Source of the DNA: Clostridiales bacterium UBA5446
GTDB lineage: Bacteria; Bacillota; Clostridia; Oscillospirales; Oscillospiraceae
Direction of reading: 5' to 3'
Assembly (NCBI GenBank): GCA_002427465.1
Contig: DIRC01000025.1
Coordinates: 20,130 to 26,428, forward strand
Length of the DNA: 6,299 nt
The translations under genes and the position numbers were made by a program. Numbering within the stretch: the stretch's first letter is position 1; each line of letters opens with the position of its first letter. A model generated the notes under the pieces. That model did no database searches and had not been told where the DNA came from. It saw only the letters and a list, made by a program, of their open reading frames with translations. Positions 1 through 5,253 of this stretch are shown one piece after another.

Positions 1-228
1 AAGCGGCCGATGCTCTCGGATCTGCGGGAGTCCGGCGCGATAGAGCAGGATGCGGATGTTGTCATAGGCTTATACCGGGAAGGGTATTATGATAAGGAAT
101 ATGAAAATCCCAACGAGGCCGAGGCGATCATTCTGAAGAACCGGCGGGGCGAGACAGGAACCTTCCCGCTGATGTGGATGCCGGAATATACGACTTTTGC
201 GTCAATGGAAAAGCACCGCGATGAATAA
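1..228 (+). CDS. dnaB: Replicative DNA helicase DnaB, C-terminal end (5' truncated)
   Basis: This is the last 75 codons of the hexameric replicative helicase, which unwinds DNA ahead of the replication fork by ATP hydrolysis; the start lies outside the window. The reading frame is open from base 1 and ends with TAA at 226-228. The fragment opens with the family signature KRPMLSDLRESGAIEQDAD (residues 1-19 here), a hallmark of the RecA-like C-terminal domain. It then shows the K-x-R pair in ILKNRRGETG (K46 and R48), which matches the KQRNGPTG-type segment that supplies the arginine finger across the subunit interface in DnaB hexamers. The tail after the last strand is short, as is usual in Firmicutes. 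Walker A and B and the N-terminal domain are not in view. No frameshift or odd composition is seen. tilS begins 18 bases downstream on the same strand, suggesting co-transcription. Confidence 0.95.
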   Translation, partial: KRPMLSDLRESGAIEQDADVVIGLYREGYYDKEYENPNEAEAIILKNRRGETGTFPLMWMPEYTTFASMEKHRDE

Positions 229-234
229 ACGGAT

Positions 235-241
235 AGGAAAG
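235..241 (+). promoter_or_regulatory. Ribosome binding site supporting the TTG start of tilS
   Basis: AGGAAAG lies 5 bases before the TTG at 247, or 8 bases if only AGGA is counted as the core. This is the only purine-rich Shine-Dalgarno-like match between the dnaB stop and the first tilS ATG (277), which itself lacks a good upstream site. It therefore favours TTG 247 as the tilS start. Confidence 0.6.
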
Positions 242-246
242 CTTCT

Positions 247-1584
247 TTGGATATTGTTTTTATCGAAAAATATAATATGCTGCCGCCCGGATGCAGGGTG
301 CTTTGCGCCGTGTCCGGCGGGGCGGACTCCGTGTATCTCCTGAACCGGCTTCTGGAGATGTCCCGGCAGCGTGGGTTTTCCGTTTGTGCGGCTCACTATA
401 ACCATTGCCTCCGCGGGGCGGAATCCGACAGGGACGAGGCGTTTTGTGAAAAGCTATGCCGGGAGCTGGGGGTGGCTTTTCTTTCCGGGCGGGGGGACGC
501 TGCGGCCTGGGCAAAGGAGGGCACCATGGGAATTGAGGAGGCTGCCAGAATGCTGAGATACGGCTTTCTTGAGCGGGCCGCGGACGCCCTTGGGGCAGAC
601 CGGATCGCCACGGCGCATACCGCCGACGACAACGCGGAAACCCTGCTCCTGAATCTTGCCCGGGGGGCGGGGCTGCGCGGTATGTGCGGCATACCGCCGG
701 TGCGCGGCCGGCTGATACGCCCTATGCTCATGACCGGCCGGGACGAAGTGGAAGCCTATCTGGAAAAACGTAAAATCGCCCATGTGACGGACAGCTCCAA
801 CGCCTCGGACGACTATGCGCGCAACCGGGTGCGGCGCTATGCGGTGCCTGCCCTCCGGAGTGTGAACGCGGAATTTTCACGCAATGCCGCCCGATGCGCA
901 CATCTGATCCGCGAGGACGAGGCCTATCTGGAATCCCTGGCCCGCGCCTTTCTGGACGAGAACCTGATGGACGGAACCCTTCCGGCAAAGGAGCTTGCCG
1001 GTCTGCCGGGGCCGGTATCTTCCCGGGTTGTGCGCCTTATGGCAAAAGGCTGCGGGCAGCAGCATGTGGACGCCGTTATGGCGCTCGCCCTCGGGGAAGG
1101 GCTGGGGTATGCGGATATCCCGGGGATGCGGGTCGTCAGGGATCAGGGCAGGCTGCGGTTTGGTGAGGAAATGCCGGCCGTGATTTCAGAGCGGGCGATT
1201 CAGCCCGGCTCGAGTGTGGCTATACCCGAAGCGGGTTTGGTGATCCGGTCACAGATCGTGCCGGATTGTCCCGAAGTTCACAGTTCATTAAACACTTTGT
1301 TCTTTAATTATGAGAATATTTGTGGTATTATGTCCTGCACGCCCCGCAGGGACGGCGACAAAATCAGGCTTGCCGGGCGGGGCTGCACAAAAAAAATATC
1401 AGACCTTTTTACCGAGAAAAAAATGGATCGCCTCCAGCGTATGCTGACGCCGGTTTTCCGGGACGCCAAAGGCGTGACGGCGGTTTACGGGTTCGGCGTT
1501 GCCGAACGATGCGCCGCCGGTCCGGGAGATACGGTGTTGAGGCTGGACTTATTAAAAGAGTGGGAGAAAGCACATAATGACTGA
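247..1584 (+). CDS. tilS: tRNA(Ile)-lysidine synthase TilS
   Basis: TilS is a cytoplasmic enzyme that uses ATP and lysine to convert cytidine 34 of tRNA-Ile2 (anticodon CAU) to lysidine, so that it reads AUA and is charged with isoleucine rather than methionine. The 445-residue product is of usual length. The N-terminal PP-loop ATPase domain (about residues 15-200) contains the nucleotide-binding SGGADS (23-28), HYNHCLRG (50-57), AHTADDNAET (123-132) and the basic RNRVRR (192-197). A divergent middle region follows. The TilS C-terminal domain (about 370-440) shows GDKIR and the family pattern GCTKKISDLF, ending with GFGVAERC. The TTG start is chosen because no ATG, GTG or other TTG occurs in frame after the dnaB stop, and a ribosome binding site precedes it. 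ATG 277 would remove 10 residues and is a less likely alternative. Its last 8 bases overlap hpt. Residues about 346-362 are encoded by an unusually AT-rich stretch. Confidence 0.96.
   Translation: MDIVFIEKYNMLPPGCRVLCAVSGGADSVYLLNRLLEMSRQRGFSVCAAHYNHCLRGAESDRDEAFCEKLCRELGVAFLSGRGDAAAWAKEGTMGIEEAARMLRYGFLERAADALGADRIATAHTADDNAETLLLNLARGAGLRGMCGIPPVRGRLIRPMLMTGRDEVEAYLEKRKIAHVTDSSNASDDYARNRVRRYAVPALRSVNAEFSRNAARCAHLIREDEAYLESLARAFLDENLMDGTLPAKELAGLPGPVSSRVVRLMAKGCGQQHVDAVMALALGEGLGYADIPGMRVVRDQGRLRFGEEMPAVISERAIQPGSSVAIPEAGLVIRSQIVPDCPEVHSSLNTLFFNYENICGIMSCTPRRDGDKIRLAGRGCTKKISDLFTEKKMDRLQRMLTPVFRDAKGVTAVYGFGVAERCAAGPGDTVLRLDLLKEWEKAHND
1303..1331 (+). promoter_or_regulatory. Possible internal promoter with extended -10 inside tilS
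   Basis: An AT-rich island (about 1283-1332) in an otherwise GC-rich gene holds TGGTATTAT at 1323-1331. This is a TGn extended -10 with a hexamer (TATTAT) matching the consensus at 5 of 6 positions. The -35 candidate TTTAAT (1303-1308, spacer 17) is poor, matching 3 of 6, but extended -10 promoters tolerate this. If active, it would produce transcripts starting about 1338, some 240 bases upstream of hpt, and could give hpt-ftsH its own expression. The stretch also encodes N-, F-, Y- and I-rich residues of TilS, which alone could explain the AT content. Confidence 0.25.
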
Positions 1585-2116
1585 GGATATGCAGGCCGTT
1601 TTACTCACGCGGGAACAAATCAGCAACAGAATCGTAGAGATGGGCGCGGAAATCACAGAGAAATATAAGGATAAAAACCCGATATTTGTAGGCGTTTTAA
1701 AGGGCTGCTTCGTCTTTATGGCAGATCTGATGCGCAATGTAGATATTCTCTGTACCATGGATTTTATGGCCGTTTCCTCATACGGCTCCGGCACCATAAC
1801 CACCGGCGCCGTGAAAATAAACAAGGACCTCAGCCAGGACGTGGAGGGGCGGCATGTGATCATCGTGGAGGATATCCTGGACAGCGGCATGACCCTCAGC
1901 TATCTTGTGAAATATCTTTCCGGAAGGAACCCGGCTTCAATCACACTCGTCACCTTGCTGGATAAGCCAGCGCGCCGCAAGGCCGATATCAAGGCGGATT
2001 ATGTCGGGTTCGAGGTGGAAGACGCATTCGTTGTGGGCTACGGTCTTGATTACGATGAAAAGTACCGGAATCTTCCCTATATCGGAATTCTGAAACCCGA
2101 GGTTTATTCGGAATAA
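1577..2116 (+). CDS. hpt: Hypoxanthine phosphoribosyltransferase
   Basis: This cytoplasmic purine salvage enzyme transfers ribose-5-phosphate from PRPP to hypoxanthine (and usually guanine), giving IMP (or GMP) and pyrophosphate. The product has 179 residues, typical of bacterial HPRT. Visible family elements in order are: the LKG pyrophosphate-contacting loop (41-43); the mobile catalytic loop SSYGSGTITTG (67-77); the PRPP-binding signature VIIVEDILDSGMT (94-106) with its acidic pair E98-D99; LLDKPARR (127-134), whose K130 is the purine-contacting lysine; and FVVGYGLDYDEKYRNLPYIG (151-170), which closes the base and metal site. ATG 1577 is chosen because GGGAG (1562-1566) lies 10 bases before it. 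The next in-frame ATG, at 1589, has its purine-rich stretch too close. The start overlaps the tilS stop by 8 bases, which suggests translational coupling. The tilS-hpt-ftsH order is widely conserved in Firmicutes. Which purine base is preferred cannot be told from sequence. Confidence 0.96.
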   Translation: MTEDMQAVLLTREQISNRIVEMGAEITEKYKDKNPIFVGVLKGCFVFMADLMRNVDILCTMDFMAVSSYGSGTITTGAVKINKDLSQDVEGRHVIIVEDILDSGMTLSYLVKYLSGRNPASITLVTLLDKPARRKADIKADYVGFEVEDAFVVGYGLDYDEKYRNLPYIGILKPEVYSE

Positions 2117-2129
2117 TTCATTTACCCGC

Positions 2130-2135
2130 AAAGGA
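2130..2135 (+). promoter_or_regulatory. Ribosome binding site of ftsH, long spacing to a TTG start
   Basis: AAAGGA lies 12 bases before TTG 2148. No other start codon occurs in the ftsH frame between the hpt stop region and 2148. The next in-frame ATG falls inside the first membrane segment. The long spacing combined with a TTG start suggests modest initiation efficiency, which is an inference. Confidence 0.5.
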
Positions 2136-2147
2136 TGTGTTGATTGC

Positions 2148-4016
2148 TTGAAACCTCAAAAGAACAGAGCGCGAGACCTCGGCTTTTATATGCTTATTAT
2201 GATTATCCTGCTTGCCACGGTTTTCACCATGACATCGCCGGACAATATTGCGTCATATGTCTATTCGGACATTGTCGAGCTTTTTGAGCAGGAAAAGGTA
2301 GAGTCCTTCACGCTTACGGGCAACGATCTTGTTCTGACGCTCCGGGATAAGCCGGAGGGTGAGAACGTCGTAACCTACGATCTGTTTGACGTCGATTGGT
2401 TCAGGGAGGATCTGGGCGAGCTGATCAAAGCGCAGCGAGAGGCCGGTATCCTAACCGATTACGATCTCAAGGAAGGCTGGGTGGCCCCCTGGTGGCTCAG
2501 TTTTATTCCGTACCTTTTGGTGATCGTGATTTTCGGCGTCCTCTGGTATTATATGATGACCAAGTCCGGCGGCGGAGCGCCGGGCGTCGGCAAATTCGGA
2601 AAAGCCCGCACGCGCCTCGGCAGCGAAGAAAAGAAAAAGGTCACTTTCGCTGACGTAGCCGGAGCGGACGAGGAAAAGGCCGAGCTGGAGGAAGTGGTAT
2701 CCTTCCTGAAAAATCCCAAGGCATATACCGAAATGGGCGCGCGTATTCCCAAGGGCGTGCTGCTGGTAGGCCCTCCGGGTACGGGCAAGACGCTTATCGC
2801 AAAGGCTGTGGCCGGCGAAGCGGGGGTACAGTTTTTGTCTATATCTGGCTCGGATTTTGTCGAGCTGTATGTGGGCGTCGGCGCTTCCCGCGTCCGTGAC
2901 CTCTTTGATCAGGCCAAAAAAGTGGCCCCGGCGATTATCTTTATCGACGAGATTGACGCCGTTGGGCGTCAGAGAGGCTCCGGCCTGGGCGGCGGCCACG
3001 ACGAAAGGGAGCAGACCCTCAACCAGCTGCTGGTGGAGATGGACGGCTTTTCCAATAACGAGGGCGTGATTGTGATCGCCGCCACCAACAGGGCGGATAT
3101 TCTCGACAGCGCGCTCCTGCGTCCCGGCCGGTTTGACCGGCGCGTATATGTGGGTATGCCGGATATCAAGGGACGGGAAGCCATCCTGAAGGTTCACGCC
3201 AGAGGAAAGCCGCTGGGTGACGACGTTGATCTCTCCAGCATAGCCAAGGGAACGCCGGGCTTCACCGGGGCAGACCTTGAGAACCTGATTAACGAGGCCG
3301 CTCTTCTGGCGGTGCGCAACGGCAGGCGGTATATCACCCAGAGCGAGATTGACGAATCGATCCTCAAGGTCATTGCCGGACCGGAGAAAAAAAGCAAAGT
3401 GATGAGCGATAAGGCGAAAAAGCTGACCGCTTATCATGAGGCGGGTCATGCTGTGGTCGGAAAATACCTGAAGCATACCGATCCCGTCCATTATATTACC
3501 ATCATCCCACGGGGCCCCACAGGCGGCATGACGATTTTCCGCCCGCAGGAGGATAAGGAAAACTACAGTTCTAAAAGCGAGATGTTTGAGCAGATCACCA
3601 TGTCCCTGGGCGGGCGTATGGCGGAAAGGCTGTTCCTGGACGATATTTCCAACGGGGCGTCAGGCGATATTCAGCAGGCCACGTCCATCGCGCGCAAGAT
3701 GGTCATGGTTTACGGCATGAGCGACAAGCTGGGGCCGATCTCTTTCGACACTTCCCAGCACAGCATTTTTATCGGCAGGGACTTTGGAACGACCAAGAGC
3801 TACTCCGAGGAAACCGCGGCCATCATCGACGAGGAAGTCAAGCGGATTTTTGACGAGGCCAGCGCGCTGTGTGAAAAGCTGCTTCGCGAGCATGAGGGCA
3901 CCCTTCACGGCGTGGCGGATTATCTGCTTAAAAACGAGACCATGTCCGGCGAGGACTTCCATTATTTCTGCGAGCACGGCGAGCTGCCGCCGGGGCAGGA
4001 GGCCAACCGGGACTGA
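2148..4016 (+). CDS. ftsH: ATP-dependent zinc metalloprotease FtsH
   Basis: FtsH is a membrane-anchored hexameric AAA+ protease that extracts and degrades misassembled membrane proteins and selected cytoplasmic regulators. The 622-residue product is near the usual length. Membrane segment 1 is at about residues 11-28, an extracytoplasmic domain at about 30-112, and membrane segment 2 at about 115-137. A GGGAPG linker leads to the AAA domain: Walker A GPPGTGKT (208-215), pore loop YVG (241-243), Walker B IIFIDEID (263-270), and a second region of homology with arginine fingers R325 and R328. The protease domain has the zinc motif HEAGH (430-434) and the likely third zinc ligand D507 in SNGASGDIQQ. 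All catalytic residues are present. The pore aromatic is Tyr rather than the more common bacterial Phe. The gene starts with TTG 31 bases after hpt, consistent with the conserved tilS-hpt-ftsH operon. The C-terminal tail is short and hydrophilic. Confidence 0.97.
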   Translation: MKPQKNRARDLGFYMLIMIILLATVFTMTSPDNIASYVYSDIVELFEQEKVESFTLTGNDLVLTLRDKPEGENVVTYDLFDVDWFREDLGELIKAQREAGILTDYDLKEGWVAPWWLSFIPYLLVIVIFGVLWYYMMTKSGGGAPGVGKFGKARTRLGSEEKKKVTFADVAGADEEKAELEEVVSFLKNPKAYTEMGARIPKGVLLVGPPGTGKTLIAKAVAGEAGVQFLSISGSDFVELYVGVGASRVRDLFDQAKKVAPAIIFIDEIDAVGRQRGSGLGGGHDEREQTLNQLLVEMDGFSNNEGVIVIAATNRADILDSALLRPGRFDRRVYVGMPDIKGREAILKVHARGKPLGDDVDLSSIAKGTPGFTGADLENLINEAALLAVRNGRRYITQSEIDESILKVIAGPEKKSKVMSDKAKKLTAYHEAGHAVVGKYLKHTDPVHYITIIPRGPTGGMTIFRPQEDKENYSSKSEMFEQITMSLGGRMAERLFLDDISNGASGDIQQATSIARKMVMVYGMSDKLGPISFDTSQHSIFIGRDFGTTKSYSEETAAIIDEEVKRIFDEASALCEKLLREHEGTLHGVADYLLKNETMSGEDFHYFCEHGELPPGQEANRD

Positions 4017-4021
4017 GTCCC
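4009..4021 (+). repeat. Small hairpin with the ftsH stop codon in its loop
   Basis: GGGAC (4009-4013) pairs perfectly with GTCCC (4017-4021). The three loop bases 4014-4016 are the TGA stop codon of ftsH. The sequence after it (ATTTATCGG) is only mildly T-rich. A role as an intrinsic terminator is therefore weakly supported; it could be a weak or partial terminator, a 3' end stabiliser, or chance. Confidence 0.4.
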
Positions 4022-4052
4022 ATTTATCGGTCCGAAACGCATTAAACAAGCT

Positions 4053-4066
4053 GAAAACCGGTTTTC
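4053..4066. repeat. 14-base perfect palindrome in the ftsH-ychF spacer
   Basis: GAAAACCGGTTTTC is a perfect 14-base inverted repeat with no loop. It is partly overlapped by a second 6-base palindrome, TCCGGA (4065-4070). A gapless palindrome of this size is more like a binding site for a dimeric protein than an RNA hairpin. No known operator is recognised, and chance occurrence is possible. Confidence 0.4.
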
Positions 4067-4090
4067 CGGATCAGAAAATAAATGAAACGT

Positions 4091-4104
4091 GCGCCGGTCG
4101 GCGC
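4091..4104 (+). repeat. GC-rich hairpin just upstream of the ychF ribosome binding site
   Basis: GCGCCG (4091-4096) and CGGCGC (4099-4104) are perfect inverted arms. As RNA this would most likely fold as a 5-bp GC stem with a 4-base loop. No T-tract follows, so it is not an intrinsic terminator. It ends 9 bases before the GAAGG of the ychF ribosome binding site, so it could affect ribosome access or mRNA stability. Confidence 0.45.
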
Positions 4105-4113
4105 GAATGGATT

Positions 4114-4121
4114 GAAGGTGG
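4114..4121 (+). promoter_or_regulatory. Ribosome binding site fixing the ychF start
   Basis: GAAGGTGG lies directly upstream of ATG 4126; the GAAGG core is 7 bases away. The reading frame stays open far upstream into ftsH, so this site decides the start. The resulting N-terminus, MKLGIVGLPNVGKT, is that expected for the YchF family. Confidence 0.75.
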
Positions 4122-4125
4122 AAAT

Positions 4126-5214
4126 ATGAAGTTGGGAATAGTCGGCCTGCCTAACGTGGGAAAGACAACGCTTTTCAACGCCCTGACGGGTGAGAAGGCG
4201 GCAACATCCGCCTATGCCTTTACTTCGGTGACCCCAAATGTCGGGATTGTACAGGTGCCCGACGAGCGGCTGGATTGGCTGGCCGCTGTGTACGAGCCAA
4301 AAAAATATACGCCGGCGACCATAGAGTTTGTCGATATTGCCGGCCTGGCCAAGGGCGCGTCCCGGGGCGAAGGGCTTGGAAATGGATTTCTTGCCGCCAT
4401 ACGGCAGACCGACGCCCTTTTGGAGGTCGTGCGCTGCTTTGACAACGACGGCCTGTTCACGGAACCGATGGACGCCGCCCGCGACGCCGAGGCCCTGGAG
4501 CTTGAGTTGATCCTCGCGGATATTGAACTTATGGAGCGCCGTGCGGAGCGGGCAAAAAAAGCGGCGAAAAGCGGGGATAAAAAGGTTAAGCAGGAGGCCG
4601 AATTCCTGGAAAGACTGATTGCCCATCTCTCGGACGGCAAGCCCGCCCGGGCGTTTGACTTCCAGCCGGAGGAACTGGCCCTCATTTCCGACGGCGGCCT
4701 TTTGTCAATAAAGCCCGTGATTTACGCGGCGAATCTGGACGAGGACGGCTATGCCGCCAAGGATCAAAACCCGGAGTTTAAGGCGCTGATGGCCCTGGCC
4801 GAAGCCCAGGGGGCGAAGGTAATGCCCGTCTGCGCCCGGCTGGAGGCGGACATCAACGACCTGCCCCGGGAGGAGCAGAAGGAGTTTCTGGAGGACCTGG
4901 GAATAGCTGAACGGGGTCTTTCGCAGCTCGTCAAATGCTCCTACGAGCTTCTGGGCTACATCTCCTTTCTCACGGCCGGCAAGGACGAGGTTCGGGCCTG
5001 GACGATCCGGAAGGGTACAAAGGCTCCGAAGGCCGCCGGCAAAATCCATTCCGATTTGGAGCGGGGCTTTATCCGGGCGGAGATCGTCGCCTTTTCGGAT
5101 CTGGCGGCCTGCGGCAGCATTGCCTCAGCCAAAGAAAAGGGCCTTTTGCGTTCCGAAGGCAAGGAATATGTCATGCAGGACGGCGATGTGACAAATATAC
5201 GGTTTAACGTCTAG
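4126..5214 (+). CDS. ychF: Redox-regulated ATPase YchF (Obg-family, OLA1-like)
   Basis: YchF is a universally conserved cytoplasmic P-loop NTPase of the Obg family. It binds ribosomes and prefers ATP to GTP; its exact role is still debated (translation, stress response). The product has 362 residues, matching the family's usual length. The G1 P-loop is GLPNVGKT (7-14). The G3 region is DIAGLAKGAS (70-79), with a hydrophobic residue in place of the usual catalytic glutamine, as in HAS-NTPases. The G4 position reads NLDE (203-206) instead of NKxD; the N-x-x-E form is the family trait linked to ATP preference. A charged helical, probably coiled-coil insertion spans about 120-168. The C-terminal TGS domain (about 277-360) contains EVRAWTIRKGTKAPKAAG and the family terminus GDVTNIRFNV. 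The start is set by the ribosome binding site and by family length; the frame is open far upstream but there it is only ftsH out of frame. thrS follows after 39 bases. Confidence 0.96.
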   Translation: MKLGIVGLPNVGKTTLFNALTGEKAATSAYAFTSVTPNVGIVQVPDERLDWLAAVYEPKKYTPATIEFVDIAGLAKGASRGEGLGNGFLAAIRQTDALLEVVRCFDNDGLFTEPMDAARDAEALELELILADIELMERRAERAKKAAKSGDKKVKQEAEFLERLIAHLSDGKPARAFDFQPEELALISDGGLLSIKPVIYAANLDEDGYAAKDQNPEFKALMALAEAQGAKVMPVCARLEADINDLPREEQKEFLEDLGIAERGLSQLVKCSYELLGYISFLTAGKDEVRAWTIRKGTKAPKAAGKIHSDLERGFIRAEIVAFSDLAACGSIASAKEKGLLRSEGKEYVMQDGDVTNIRFNV

Positions 5215-5241
5215 ACGGAAGACAACATACATTAACAGACT

Positions 5242-5247
5242 GAGGGA
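5242..5247 (+). promoter_or_regulatory. Ribosome binding site fixing the thrS start
   Basis: GAGGGA lies 6 bases before ATG 5254, a strong site with good spacing. An in-frame TAA at 5233-5235 excludes any longer thrS product. This matters because the encoded protein lacks the usual N-terminal domain. Confidence 0.8.
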
Positions 5248-5253
5248 AAATAT

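Noticed and set aside
2093..2105. AAACC-CGA-GGTTT inverted repeat near the end of hpt, as a possible terminator
   Set aside because: The stem has only 5 bp with few GC pairs, it lies within the hpt coding sequence, and no T-tract follows.
2111..2119. GAATAATTC palindrome across the hpt stop codon
   Set aside because: It is a 9-base, AT-rich palindrome of a size expected by chance, with no supporting context.
2451..3491. A 346-codon open reading frame on the minus strand inside ftsH
   Set aside because: It is wholly antisense to the AAA domain of FtsH, which explains the sequence fully. It has no recognisable protein features and is a by-product of GC-biased third positions.
3784..4125. An apparent 114-residue N-terminal extension of YchF overlapping ftsH
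   Set aside because: The extension is ftsH read out of frame, rich in Arg, Pro and Ser. A good ribosome binding site and the normal family N-terminus place the true start at 4126.
5215..5253. Possible T-box or own promoter for thrS
   Set aside because: The gap is only 39 bases, far too short for a T-box leader. The promoter-like hexamers (TTTAAC and TACATT) are poor matches with a 19-base spacer.
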